From: Pelobacter seleniigenes DSM 18267 | GTDB lineage: Bacteria > Desulfobacterota > Desulfuromonadia > Desulfuromonadales > Geopsychrobacteraceae | Direction of reading: 5' to 3' | Assembly (NCBI RefSeq): GCF_000711225.1 | Contig: NZ_JOMG01000004.1 | Span: 310,001-374,000, forward strand | DNA: 64,000 nucleotides | Shown here: positions 17,677 through 28,000 of the stretch, one piece after another | Layout: every line of letters starts with the position of its first letter | How positions within the stretch are numbered: position 1 is the first letter of the stretch | Notes under the pieces: generated by a model | Database searches by the model: none | Told to the model about the DNA's origin: nothing | What the model saw: only the letters and a program-made list of their open reading frames with translations | Made by a program: the position numbers and the translations under genes

Positions 17677-17712
17677 TTGACTGCTTTCTTCAGGGCATCG
17701 GGGGAATACTAA

Positions 17713-20700
17713 ATGAAAAGTCAATTCTGCAGAATGTCGGCTTGTGCCGGGCTATTGGTGCTTCTTTTTGCAACCACCGCTTTGGCCAAATCGGTCACCC
17801 TCTCCTGGGATCCCAGCCCCAGCAATATCACCGGTTATAAGATCTATTACGATACCCAGTCGGCCGAGACCCCGTTTGTCGGGATCGACGCTATCGAAGG
17901 AGATTCTCCGATCGATGTGGGGAATGTCCTGACCTATACGGTGACCGGTCTCTATGATGATGAAGACTATTATTTTGCGGTCACGGCTTATGATGGTTCC
18001 GGCAATGAAAGTACCTACTCGAATGTCGTGGTCAGTGCCGCGGTCGGAACCCAACCCCAGAACACGGCCCCGGTCCTGAACAGCATCGGCAGCAAAACCG
18101 TTGCCGAGGGGAGTCCCTTGGCGTTCACCGTCAGCGCCAGCGATGTTGACGGCGACAGTCTGAGCTACAGCGTCAGTGGATTACCGGTAGGGGCGAACTT
18201 TAACAGTTCGACCCGGGCCTTCAGTTGGACGCCGGGCTTTGGAGCGGCTGGAGACTATGCGGTCACCTTTACCGTGAATGACGGCAGTGCCACAGACAGC
18301 GAAACGGTGACAATCACCGTCAACAATGTCAACCAGGCTCCGGTCCTGAACAGCATCGGCGGCAAGATGGTCGCCGAGGGCAGTTTGCTGACATTCAAGG
18401 TCAGCGCCAGTGATGCCGACGGTGACAGTTTAAGCTACAGTGCCAGCGGGTTGCCCGTCGGGGCCAGCTTCAACAGTTCGACTCAAACTTTCAGCTGGAC
18501 ACCAGATTATACGGCCGCTGGAAGCTATGCGGTGACCTTCGCCGTGGCTGACGGACAGATCGTTGACAGTGAAACCGTAACCATCGTGGTTAATAACGTT
18601 AATCAGGCGCCGGTTCTCGGCAGCATCGGCAGCAAGATCGTTGCTGAAGGCAGCTTGCTGGCATTCTCAATCAGCGCCAGCGATGCTGATGGTGACAGCT
18701 TGAGCTACACTGCCAGCGGGCTGCCGAGCGGGGCGAGCTTCAACAGTTCGACCCGGACCTTCAGTTGGACCCCGAATTACACTTCCGCCGGCAGTTATAC
18801 GGTGATCTTTGGCGTAAACGATGGCAGTGCGACGGACAACGAGACGGTGACAATCACCGTCAGCAATGTCAACCAGGCTCCGGTCCTGAACAGCATCGGC
18901 ACCAAAACAGTTGCTGAGGGAAGTTCTTTGGCGTTCACCGTCAGTGCCAGCGATGTTGACGGCGACAGTCTGAGCTACAGCGCCAGTGGGCTGCCGGCCG
19001 GGGCGAGCTTCAACAGTTCGACCCGCACCTTCAGTTGGACGCCGGAATTTGCTGAAACGGAAAATACCCGTATCTTTGCCGTAGTTTTTGCGGCCAGTGA
19101 TGGCCGGGCTGAGGACAGTGAGCTGGTGACCATCAACGTCACCAACGTCAACCGGGCACCGGTGCTCAGCGGTATCGGCAGTCAAAACCTGGCCGCCAAC
19201 AGCGCTTTCAGCCTGACCATCAGTGGTAGTGATCCCGATAATAATGCGTTGACTTACAGTGCCGCCAACCTGCCGGCCGGGGCGACCTTTAACGCTAGCC
19301 TGAAAACTTTTAACTGGACCCCGAGTACTGCCCAGATCGGTAGTTATGCGATCACTTTCAGTGTCACTGACGGCAGCCTGAAGGACTCTGAAACAGTGAC
19401 TATGGTGGTTTCTGATAACAACTCTGCACCGGTGATCAGCGGTCAGCCCGCCAGCACCATCATGGCGACCTATCTCTACTCGTTTACGCCACTGGCCAGT
19501 GATGCCGATGGTGACAAACTGACCTTCTCCATTACCGGGAAACCGTCCTGGGCTAGTTTCGACACTTCCAGTGGGCGGCTCTACGGTAGCCCGTCCGAAA
19601 CCCAGACCGGAACTTACAGCGGCATTGTCATCGCCGTTTCGGATGGTGCCAAGAGTGCAGTTTTGCCGGCGTTCTCCATCGCCGTCAGTGCCTATGTACC
19701 TGTCGATACTGATCATGATGGTGTGCCGGACAGCATTGATGCGTTCCCCAATGACAGCAGCGAATGGCAGGATACGGACGGCGACCGGATCGGCAACGTC
19801 GCTGACCCCGATGATGATAATGACGGGGTTGCCGATATTTACGACGGGGCACCGCTGGACGCTTCTTCTTCCGCCTGGCATATCCTGGCACAGGCCGAAG
19901 CCGGAGGCTACATCAGTCCCGAGGGGGAAACCTATCTGGCTTACGGCGAATCCCAATCCTATCAGTTGACTCCCATGGCGGGTTATTACGTCAAAGACCT
20001 GCTGGTCAACGGTCGGTCGGTCGGAGCGGTCAGTACCTATGCCATTGACGGAATAGCGGAGCATTATGAGCTGAACGCTGTGTTTGAAGCCATCCCGACC
20101 GGGCTCAGCCTGAATCCCGTTGCTGAGGGGCTGGCCGGGATCGACCGCGTTGATGGTGGCGACGACAGCCATAACTATGTTGACGGCAAGCCGAAGCTGG
20201 CCCTTGACTACCGTTTCCATGTCACGTTGCGTGAGGCTTCGGTCACCGCAGACCAGCGGGTCGTTTATCTGGTCCTGGACAGCTATAAATACCGGATGAA
20301 CCTCAGCAGCGGAGCCCTGGTCAACGGTGCCGAATACGCCCTTGTCTCCAGGCTCGGCCCAGCCTATGCACACAGCTTTTATTTCATTGTCGAAGATAGC
20401 GCCGGCCACCTACTGGGTCGCTATCCCACCAGCGGCAGTCTGGAAGGCCCGGTCGTCGAACTGTTGGACGGGCGGAACCTGGTTGCTGTTGCGGCCGATA
20501 TCGACGCCAGAGCCTTGGATTCAGCCACTGCGTTCGGCAATAAGCAGGTGCAGGGCTGGTTGCCGGATGCAGGTCCGAAGGGGCAGTTCAAACTTGCTGA
20601 TTCCATCGGCGCCATTCGCAGCGGCAACGGCTACGTTATCAAGCGTGCCGACAGCGGCACTTTGCCGGATTTGAGCGGCTATGGCCAAATCACTGATGAG

Positions 20701-21009
20701 ATGATAGCCGTGCCGGTATTGCCGGGTTGGAATCTGATCGGCAACCCGTACGGCGGCGCTGTGGCCCTGGCTGATATCGATGTCCAGGTTGGGAGCGGGA
20801 TCCCGGTGCCTTGGCTCAATGCCGTAGCCGAGAATATCGTCGTCGACGGTATCTATTCCTATCTGGGCGAAGACTGGGGTGGCACTAATGAGTTTGCCAG
20901 CGCCGCTTCGGCAGTCCCGGCACAATTGATCCCCTGGATCGGCTACTGGGTCTATGTCAATCCTTCCGATGATGCAGTCACCCTGCTGATTCCGAAGCCG
21001 TTACAGTAG
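17713..21009 (+). CDS. Large secreted protein: FnIII, six Ig/cadherin-like repeats, calcium-type repeats
   Basis: 1098 residues. Signal peptide 1-25 (LLVLLFATTALA); a fibronectin type III domain (about 26-112); six repeats of 90-93 residues starting at 118, each beginning APVLxSIG and carrying VAEGS, SASDxDGDSLSYS, GLPxGAxFNSST and FSWTP (He_PIG/putative Ig type; copies 5 and 6 diverged); thrombospondin-3-like acidic repeats DTDHDGVPDSIDAFP and DPDDDNDGVADIYD (about 660-710), probable calcium sites; a roughly 75-residue beta domain (to about 795) and a C-terminal beta-rich region of unknown type. No LPXTG or transmembrane anchor. The tandem GEMM riboswitches upstream imply cyclic-dinucleotide control, fitting an adhesin or matrix role (inference). 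RBS is weak: GGGGAATACTAAATG. Confidence 0.9.
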   Translation: MKSQFCRMSACAGLLVLLFATTALAKSVTLSWDPSPSNITGYKIYYDTQSAETPFVGIDAIEGDSPIDVGNVLTYTVTGLYDDEDYYFAVTAYDGSGNESTYSNVVVSAAVGTQPQNTAPVLNSIGSKTVAEGSPLAFTVSASDVDGDSLSYSVSGLPVGANFNSSTRAFSWTPGFGAAGDYAVTFTVNDGSATDSETVTITVNNVNQAPVLNSIGGKMVAEGSLLTFKVSASDADGDSLSYSASGLPVGASFNSSTQTFSWTPDYTAAGSYAVTFAVADGQIVDSETVTIVVNNVNQAPVLGSIGSKIVAEGSLLAFSISASDADGDSLSYTASGLPSGASFNSSTRTFSWTPNYTSAGSYTVIFGVNDGSATDNETVTITVSNVNQAPVLNSIGTKTVAEGSSLAFTVSASDVDGDSLSYSASGLPAGASFNSSTRTFSWTPEFAETENTRIFAVVFAASDGRAEDSELVTINVTNVNRAPVLSGIGSQNLAANSAFSLTISGSDPDNNALTYSAANLPAGATFNASLKTFNWTPSTAQIGSYAITFSVTDGSLKDSETVTMVVSDNNSAPVISGQPASTIMATYLYSFTPLASDADGDKLTFSITGKPSWASFDTSSGRLYGSPSETQTGTYSGIVIAVSDGAKSAVLPAFSIAVSAYVPVDTDHDGVPDSIDAFPNDSSEWQDTDGDRIGNVADPDDDNDGVADIYDGAPLDASSSAWHILAQAEAGGYISPEGETYLAYGESQSYQLTPMAGYYVKDLLVNGRSVGAVSTYAIDGIAEHYELNAVFEAIPTGLSLNPVAEGLAGIDRVDGGDDSHNYVDGKPKLALDYRFHVTLREASVTADQRVVYLVLDSYKYRMNLSSGALVNGAEYALVSRLGPAYAHSFYFIVEDSAGHLLGRYPTSGSLEGPVVELLDGRNLVAVAADIDARALDSATAFGNKQVQGWLPDAGPKGQFKLADSIGAIRSGNGYVIKRADSGTLPDLSGYGQITDEMIAVPVLPGWNLIGNPYGGAVALADIDVQVGSGIPVPWLNAVAENIVVDGIYSYLGEDWGGTNEFASAASAVPAQLIPWIGYWVYVNPSDDAVTLLIPKPLQ
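18071..19429 (+). repeat. Tandem coding repeats in the secreted protein gene
   Basis: Starts of copies at about 18071, 18341, 18611, 18881, 19160 and 19430: period 270 bases, with one 279-base copy (the fourth). Copies 1, 2 and 4 keep near-identical DNA (for example CCGGTCCTGAACAGCATCGG). Recent duplication or gene conversion is likely. Confidence 0.85.
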
Positions 21010-21025
21010 TCTGAGGAGACAGATC

Positions 21026-22285
21026 ATGATCTTGATTCACTCAAAAAGAACGATTCACTGTTTTCTTCTCGGCCTGTTACTATTGCTGGCCGCCGGTTGC
21101 AATAACGGCGGCGGCGGTGACAGTGGCGGCAGCAGTGGCATCCCTACAACAGATAATTCGACGGACACTCCGCCCGTATCGGGAGCATCTCTGAGCGGTC
21201 AGGTCGCCGATGGCTATCTGATCAAGGCACAGGTATTTCTGGATCGCAACGCCAACCGGATTCATGATAACGGCGAGCCAATGAGCTATACAGCTGAGAA
21301 CGGCAGCTATGTACTCGCCGTTGAAGCCGGGGAGGGCGACCTGTATCCGGTTGTTGCCCGGGCTGAAGCCGGGGTGACCATTGATGCGGATAATGGCCTT
21401 TATCTCGAAGAGAGTTATGTCCTGGAATCGCCTCCGGGGCACTGGGTATTTGTTTCGCCCCTGACGACCTTGGTGAAATTGGAGCTGGATAAAAATCCGC
21501 TGATCAGTTTGCAGCAGGCTGTTTTGAGGGTTCGCAGCCAGGTGGGCATTGCCGATGAGGTGTCTCTTTTTGAAAATTACCTGACCAGCGCTCCGGGCAA
21601 TGCGGTTCTGGCCGAGGAACTGGGACGAACCCATCGTGCAGCCCGGGCGATAGCCGGGTTGATGGGGCAGCTGCGCAGTCTGGTCGTTGAAAATCTGGGC
21701 CGGGAATTGAGTGCAACTGAAGAGGAAGCCGTTGCCTACCTGCTTAGCGATCGCATCCTCAGTCGCTCCGCCATGATTGAAGCAGCACTCAATCACGAAC
21801 GCAACTATGGTGACGATCTGGATGTTGAGGGTTTGGTCAGTTCAATCCTGGCGATCATTGAAAATGAACCTATGGATGGGGAGGTGTTGGCGGACTATGC
21901 TGAGCGTATTGATCAGGGACTGGATAACTGGGATATGACCCCGCCGCAAATCCTCAGCAGTTCCCCAGCCCAAAGCTCGGTTGCATCAATCGCCACAACC
22001 ATCACGGTTGCGTTTGACGAAGGGCTTGATGAGGCGGTCATTGAGCATGGCGGCCTTGCACTGACCGGACCGAACGGCGTTGTGGCCGGGTCTCTTGTTT
22101 ATGATGCCGCCGGAAAGAAGCTCTCTTTCACTCCTGACCAATATCTGCTGCCCCATACCGACTACCAGGTGATTCTCAAAGCAGATCTGGCTGATGCCGT
22201 CGGCAACCGCTTGGGAGAAGAGAAATCCTGGAGTTTTGCCACCATCTTTGATCAGACCCCGCCCGCGCTCCCGGAATTTTTCTAA
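21026..22285 (+). CDS. Lipoprotein with carboxypeptidase-like and C-terminal Big_5-type domains
   Basis: 419 residues. Lipobox LAAGC puts the lipidated Cys at 25, followed by a Gly/Ser linker. Then a beta domain (about 55-120: SGQVADGYLIKAQVFLDRN ... GEPMSY) like a cleaved-adhesin/SdrD-B type fold, a helical region (130-310), and a C-terminal Ig-like domain (about 318-415: PPQILSSSP ... TITVAFDEGLDE ... SFTPDQYLLPHTDYQVIL) of the Big_5 kind. It starts 16 bases after the secreted protein stop (RBS GAGGAGA), so they share the riboswitch transcript. Likely surface-anchored partner of the large protein (inference). Confidence 0.85.
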   Translation: MILIHSKRTIHCFLLGLLLLLAAGCNNGGGGDSGGSSGIPTTDNSTDTPPVSGASLSGQVADGYLIKAQVFLDRNANRIHDNGEPMSYTAENGSYVLAVEAGEGDLYPVVARAEAGVTIDADNGLYLEESYVLESPPGHWVFVSPLTTLVKLELDKNPLISLQQAVLRVRSQVGIADEVSLFENYLTSAPGNAVLAEELGRTHRAARAIAGLMGQLRSLVVENLGRELSATEEEAVAYLLSDRILSRSAMIEAALNHERNYGDDLDVEGLVSSILAIIENEPMDGEVLADYAERIDQGLDNWDMTPPQILSSSPAQSSVASIATTITVAFDEGLDEAVIEHGGLALTGPNGVVAGSLVYDAAGKKLSFTPDQYLLPHTDYQVILKADLADAVGNRLGEEKSWSFATIFDQTPPALPEFF

Positions 22286-22307
22286 CCGACAACGCAGCAA
22301 ATGGACC

Positions 22308-22338
22308 AACCGGCCGGGAAAATCACCGGCCGGTTTTT
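22308..22338 (+). terminator. Terminator of the riboswitch-controlled unit
   Basis: AACCGGCCGG (22308-22317) pairs with CCGGCCGGTT around GAAAATCA, then T6. Confidence 0.9.
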
Positions 22339-22344
22339 TATTGC

Positions 22345-23649
22345 TCAGTCGCTTTGGGCTTGAATCAGTCTGCGTTTGATGCGCCTGGTGACAAACCAGG
22401 TGCCGAGCAGGACCAGCGGAATAAACGCGGCCAGGAGGGCACTTTTGTCAATTCCCCAGGTTTTTAGCGGCAGGCCGTTGAGCAGATAGCTGAGCAGCCC
22501 AACCGCATAATAGCTAATCGCGGCGATGGATAATCCTTCCACTGTTTCCTGTAGCCGAAACTGGAGTCTGCTGCGCCGGTTCATGGCTGTCAGCTGGGAA
22601 CGGTTCTGTTCCTGAATAATAAGGTTGACCCGGGTTCTCATCAGGTCGCTGGCCCGTTCAATTCGTTTAGACAGGTCGTCCATCCAGAGTTGGACCGCTT
22701 CGCAGGTCCGCATGGCTGGATTGAGCCGGCGATTGATGAACTCGCCAATGGATAAAAAGCCTTCCAGGGGCTCCTCTTTCAGGCCCTCCAGCCGGTCCTT
22801 GACCAGTTGATAATAAGCCCGGCTGCCGGAAAAGCGACGGTTGGTTTCGGTCCGATAGGCTTCCAGCCGAGCCTGAACTCCGGTCAATATCTCAAGATGT
22901 TCGCGTTCGCTCCGGTCGGTATCAAGATCGGTGACCACAGTTAGAATATCCGCCAGCTTACGATCCATTTCCAGCAATTCCGGGCCGATCTTTTTGGCCA
23001 TGGGCAATGAAATCAAGGCCAGCAAACGATAGGTTTCCAGGTCGGTCAGGCGACGATTGAGCTGACCAAGTTCTGCCAAACTCAGACCGTTGTGGCGGAT
23101 GATGAAGCGACCGTGGCCATCACCATGCAGGCGAAAGGCCGAGAAGACCTGCGCTTTTTTTCCGTAGGCGTTGCTGGCCATGACCTGCTGCCCTTCAAAA
23201 TAACGGCTCAGCGCCTGCGGCTCATAACTGAGCTGGCCGGTGTCGATGACGATGTGAAAAGCGGTGATCATCTGGCCTGGCAACTGACTGATCCAGTCGG
23301 CGGGGAGCAGTTTGATGGCGGTGAAATTGAAAGGTTCCTCTTCTGCCAGCGGCTGCATAATGGTCAGGGAGTAAAATTCGGCATGCAGCTCCCAGTGGAC
23401 GGTGAAGTTGCCGAAATCTTCGTGAAAGGTGACGCTGTCCTGGGCAGGGATGTTGATCCCGTAACGGTGGCAGAGGTTGCAGAGCAGCTGATAGGATTGC
23501 TGCAGTTCTTCATTGTTGTTGCAGCAGGCCGCCAGGTGAGTGATCTGCTGGGGGCTGCCGAGGGCATAAAACGGACGAATGTGCAATTCGTTGTACAGGG
23601 CATCCCGGAGGGGATGGAAGTTGTATTCTGTCGGGCTGGTCGCGGGCAT
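22345..23649 (-). CDS. DUF3422 family membrane-anchored protein
   Basis: 434 residues. Soluble, largely helical N-terminal part (FHPLRDALYNELHIRPF, the DUF3422 signature) and two C-terminal membrane segments (about 360-382 and 393-415). Matches the uncharacterised membrane-anchored protein family COG4949/DUF3422; function unknown. Start: ATG 23649 has AAGGAA 8 bases upstream; the frame is open to 23760, into guaC territory, but without a ribosome site. Downstream of guaC on the same strand by 76 bases; separate units are possible. Confidence 0.85.
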   Translation of the reverse strand: MPATSPTEYNFHPLRDALYNELHIRPFYALGSPQQITHLAACCNNNEELQQSYQLLCNLCHRYGINIPAQDSVTFHEDFGNFTVHWELHAEFYSLTIMQPLAEEEPFNFTAIKLLPADWISQLPGQMITAFHIVIDTGQLSYEPQALSRYFEGQQVMASNAYGKKAQVFSAFRLHGDGHGRFIIRHNGLSLAELGQLNRRLTDLETYRLLALISLPMAKKIGPELLEMDRKLADILTVVTDLDTDRSEREHLEILTGVQARLEAYRTETNRRFSGSRAYYQLVKDRLEGLKEEPLEGFLSIGEFINRRLNPAMRTCEAVQLWMDDLSKRIERASDLMRTRVNLIIQEQNRSQLTAMNRRSRLQFRLQETVEGLSIAAISYYAVGLLSYLLNGLPLKTWGIDKSALLAAFIPLVLLGTWFVTRRIKRRLIQAQSD

Positions 23650-23725
23650 TCCTGAGTTCCTTACCTGGCAGTGGTTGGTACGGCTTGCGCCGAGGCAAGC
23701 AATGTCTTTACAGTAACATTTTCGG

Positions 23726-24763
23726 TCAGGAAAAGGTTCTGTTCTCTTGTTCCTGGACACGGATAAAGGTGGTGCGTTTAGTCAGCTCCTTAAGGGCGGC
23801 GGCACCGACATAGGTACAGGTAGAACGGACCCCGCCGAGAATGTCCTTGACCGTCTCTGCTACCGGTCCCCGATACGGGACCTCAACGGTTTTCCCTTCG
23901 GAGGCGCGATACTCGGCAACCCCTCCGGCATGCTTGCCCATGGCGGTTGTCGAGCTCATGCCGTAAAAAAGCTTGTACTGCTGCCCGTCACGCTGAATCA
24001 ACTGCCCGCCGCTTTCATCATGTCCGGCCAGCATGCCGCCCAGCATGACGAAATCCGCGCCGCCGCCGAAGGCTTTGGAGACATCGCCGGCACAGACGCA
24101 ACCGCCGTCGGAAATGATCCGTCCGCCCAGTCCGTGGGCGGCATCGGCACATTCGATAACCGCGGACAGCTGGGGATAACCGACGCCGGTTTTGACCCGG
24201 GTGGTACAGACCGAGCCGGGACCGATGCCGACCTTGACAATATCCGCGCCGGAGAGCAGCAGTTCCTCAACCATTTCCCCGGTCACCACATTGCCGGCCA
24301 CGATGGTTTTGTCCGGGAAACTGTCCCTGCACTGTTTGACAAAGTCGACGAAGGCTTCCGCGTAACCGTTCGCGACATCGATACAGATGAACTCGATCAG
24401 GGGGTGGGCGGCGATGATCTGCTCAAGCAGTTTGAAATCGCTTTCCGCTGTGCCGGTGCTGGCCATAATGTGGTTGAAGATGGTTTTTTCTTTATCCTTG
24501 AGGAACTCATTCCACTGTTGCACACTGTAGTGTTTGTGGACGGCAGTCAGTAGGCCGAATTGCGCCAGGACTTCAGCTAGTTCAAAGGTGCCGACGGTAT
24601 CCATGTTGGCGGCAATGACCGGGACCCCGGTCCAACTGCGGCGACTGTGCAGGAAGGTGAAGGTTCTTTCCAGTTTGACTTGAGCGCGGCTTTTCAAAGT
24701 CGAACGCTTGGGGCGAATGAGGACATCCTTGAAGCCCAGCTTCAGGTCGGTTTCGATACGCAT
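23726..24763 (-). CDS. guaC: GMP reductase
   Basis: 345 residues; deaminates GMP to IMP with NADPH, opposing GuaB/GuaA, and thus salvages guanine nucleotides. Contains the (beta/alpha)8 signature [22 protein letters not shown] with the catalytic Cys, the phosphate loop [11 protein letters not shown], and [13 protein letters not shown]. Compact, lacking the CBS insertion of Gua[12 protein letters not shown] and the [14 protein letters not shown]-terminus are GuaC-type. AAGGAC lies 9 bases before ATG 24763. Confidence 0.95.
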   Translation of the reverse strand: MRIETDLKLGFKDVLIRPKRSTLKSRAQVKLERTFTFLHSRRSWTGVPVIAANMDTVGTFELAEVLAQFGLLTAVHKHYSVQQWNEFLKDKEKTIFNHIMASTGTAESDFKLLEQIIAAHPLIEFICIDVANGYAEAFVDFVKQCRDSFPDKTIVAGNVVTGEMVEELLLSGADIVKVGIGPGSVCTTRVKTGVGYPQLSAVIECADAAHGLGGRIISDGGCVCAGDVSKAFGGGADFVMLGGMLAGHDESGGQLIQRDGQQYKLFYGMSSTTAMGKHAGGVAEYRASEGKTVEVPYRGPVAETVKDILGGVRSTCTYVGAAALKELTKRTTFIRVQEQENRTFS

Positions 24764-25071
24764 AGTTATTTAGTCCTTTTCTGGCAGTGTCAGCTAAAAC
24801 AGCTGCGCTGGTAAAACCGTCTGCCGCTGTCCGGCGAAGATCCTTCCGGCAACGGTGAGAGGGTGTTTTTCTAAACTGTAACTGATTTTCCAACACTGCG
24901 CAGCACAGTCCTTTCTTGACCGTCAATCTGCGCGGATGATAAGCTCAGCTCAAGTTTGGGTGCCGCTTCAGTCAGCAGGGAAACAGGTTCTCCCAACGGC
25001 ACAAGAAGAACTTTCATCCGGCTCTTCCCGCCACTCATTTTTACTAAACTCTTCTGGAAATACAAGTATAT
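24764..25071. other. guaC-dnaE divergent intergenic region
   Basis: 308 bases without a gene. Possible dnaE promoter TTGACC (24916-24921), 16 bases, GATAAG (24938-24943). No riboswitch or clear operator seen; the guaC promoter lies on the other strand. Confidence 0.5.
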
Positions 25072-28000
25072 ATGGAACACTCCAATTTTGTTCACCTGCA
25101 TCTGCACAGCCAATACAGCCTGCTTGACGGGGCGATCAAACTGAATGAACTGATCAATCGCGCCAAGGAATTCAAAATGCCGGCCGTGGCCATGACCGAC
25201 CATGGCAACATGTTCGGCGCTGCAGAGTTTTACAGCAAAGCGATGGCCGCCGGCATCAAGCCGATCCTCGGTTGCGAGGTCTATGTGGCCCCGGGGTCCA
25301 GGTTTACCAAAGGGAACGCCAGGGGATCGTCGGAAGCCTCCTATCACCTGGTGCTGCTGTGCATGAACCTGGCCGGTTACAAGAATATCTGTCGGTTGAT
25401 TTCCGCCGCCTACCGTGAGGGCTTCTATTACAAGCCGCGGATCGACTGGGAACTGCTGGCCGAGCATAATGAAGGATTGATGGCCCTGACGGCCTGTCTG
25501 GGCGGGGAACTGCCGACCCTGATCAATCTGAACCAGCCGGAAGAAGCTCTCAACCGGGCTCGGGAGATGGCGCAGATCTTCGACAACGAGCGACTTTATA
25601 TCGAGCTGCAGGAGAATTACCTGCCGGAGCAGGCCAAAGCCAACGCCGGATTGATCCAGATCGCCAACGAACTGGACCTGCCCCTGGTGGCGACCAACGA
25701 TTGTCATTATCTGAAAAAGGAAGACGCTTTTGCCCATGAGGTGCTGCTCTGTATCCAGACCGGCAAAACCATGGATGACCCAAATCGGATGCGTTTTCCT
25801 AATGACGAGTTCTATCTCAAGTCTTCCGAAGAGATGGCCGCGCTGTTTCCCAACCAACCCGAAGCCATTGCCAATACCATTCGAATTGCCGAGCGTTGCA
25901 ATCTGGAGCTCGATTTCAAGACCTATCATTTTCCTCAATATGAAAAACCGCAGGATCAGACTCTTGACGAGGTCCTGGCGGATAAAAGCCGTACCGGCCT
26001 GGTCGAACGCCTTGCCGAGATCCGTAAGCTACGTGAATTGACGGATGAAGATGTCAAAATTTATGAGGCCCGTCTCGAGGAGGAGTTGACCTGTATCAAG
26101 CAGATGGGTTTCCCCGGTTATTTCCTGATCGTGGCCGATTTCATCAACTGGGGCAAGGATCACAACATCCCGGTCGGCCCGGGGCGTGGATCGGCGGCCG
26201 GCAGCCTGGTCGCCTTTGCCATCCGTATCACCGATATCGATCCGATCCCCTATAACCTGCTGTTCGAACGCTTTCTCAACCCCGAGCGGATCTCGATGCC
26301 TGATATCGACGTCGACTTCTGCATCTACGGCCGAGAGAAAGTCATCGAGTACGTGCGGGCCAAGTACGGGGCGGAAAATGTCGCCCAGATCATCACCTTC
26401 GGCACCATGCTGGCCAAAGGTGTGCTGCGTGACGTCGGTCGGGCCTTGAATATTCCTTACGGCGAAGTGGACAAAATCGCCAAGCTGGTTCCCAATGTCC
26501 TCGGCATTACCCTGAAGGATGCCATCGAGCAGGAACCGCAGCTTAAAAACCTCATCGAAAAGGATCCCAAGGTCAAGGAGCTGGTCAAAATTGCCCTGGC
26601 CCTGGAAGGGTTGACCCGCCACGCTTCGACTCATGCCGCCGGGGTGGTGGTGACGCCGAAACCGCTGCCGGAATACCTGCCCCTCTATGTTGATCCTAAA
26701 TCCGGTGGTCAGGTGACGCAGTATCCGATGAGTTATGTGGAAAAGATCGGCTTGGTTAAGTTCGATTTCCTCGGTCTGAAAACCCTGACCGTTATCGAGA
26801 ACGCGGTGCGCCTGATCCGGGCCGGCAAGGACCCGGCGTTCGACCTCAAGCTGGTGCGCGATGACGACCGGAAAACTTACGAGCTGCTCTCCCATGGGGA
26901 AACCACCGGGGTCTTCCAGCTCGAATCGAGCGGCATGAAAGAGTATCTGGTCAAATTGAAGCCGAGCTGTTTCGAGGATCTCATCGCTATGGTCGCCCTG
27001 TATCGGCCGGGCCCCCTCGGGTCAGGGATGGTCGACTCTTTTATCAAGCGTAAGCACGGGGTGGAAAAGTTCAAATACGATTTTCCCCAGCTGGAGCCGA
27101 TTCTGAAAGATACCTACGGTGTCATCGTCTATCAGGAACAGGTCATGCTGATTGCCCAGACCCTGGCCAGGTACAGCCTGGGCGGAGCGGATCTGTTGCG
27201 CCGGGCAATGGGGAAGAAAAAGCCGGAAGAGATGGCCAAACAGAAGCAGATTTTCATGGCCGGGGCCAAAGAAAATCAGCTTGATCTGAAAAAGGCGGAG
27301 GCGGTCTTCGACCTGATGGAGAAGTTTGCGGCTTACGGCTTCAACAAGTCCCACTCTGCAGCCTACGCCCTGGTAGCTTATCATACCGCCTACCTCAAAG
27401 CCCATTATCCGGTTGAGTTCATGGCGGCGCTGCTCACCGAGGACATGGAGAATACCGACAAGGTTATTAAGAATATCAGCGAAGTTCGAGCTATGGGCAT
27501 TGAAGTGCAGCCGCCGGATATCAATGCCTCCGACCGCTCCTTCACCGTTTCTGACGAAGCGATTCGTTTTGGCCTCGGCGCGGTGAAAGGGGTTGGCGCT
27601 TCGGCCCTGGAGTCGATCCTGCATGTGCGCAAGGAAGAGCCGTTTGCCTCGTTGCAGGACTTCTGTGAACGGGTTGACCTGCGCAAGGTGAATAAAAAGG
27701 TCGGCGAAGCATTGATCAAATGCGGCGCCTTCGATTCCCTGGGCGGGAAACGGGCCCAGTACCTGGCCGGCCTTGAAGAGTCAATGGAGATCGGTCAGCG
27801 GCTGCAGAAAGAACAGCAATCCGGGCAGGATTCTCTGTTTGGCAGTGAGGAGATACTCTCGGTCGGCGGGCACGGCTACGGAGTACTGCCGGACATTGCC
27901 GAATGGGATGAAAAAACCCTGTTGAGCTATGAAAAAGATGCTCTCGGGTTTTACGTCAGCGGGCACCCGTTGGCCCGTCACAGCGACGCCATCAAACGCT

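Larger units (their letters stand above)
17188..17712 (+). promoter_or_regulatory. Leader with tandem riboswitches
   Basis: 525-base untranslated region in front of the 1098-residue secreted protein. In order: promoter 17229-17257, GEMM-I aptamer 1, terminator 1, a small hairpin (17442-17461), a palindrome (17480-17494), GEMM-I aptamer 2, terminator 2, and then the gene. An open frame at 17193-17396 runs through aptamer 1 and is not a gene. Confidence 0.85.

Noticed and set aside
18071-19429. Repeats as a CRISPR array
   Set aside because: Units are 270 bases, continuous and coding, with no spacers.
18667-20409. 580-codon frame on the minus strand
   Set aside because: Antisense shadow of the repeat-rich secreted protein; its repeats only mirror the coding repeats.
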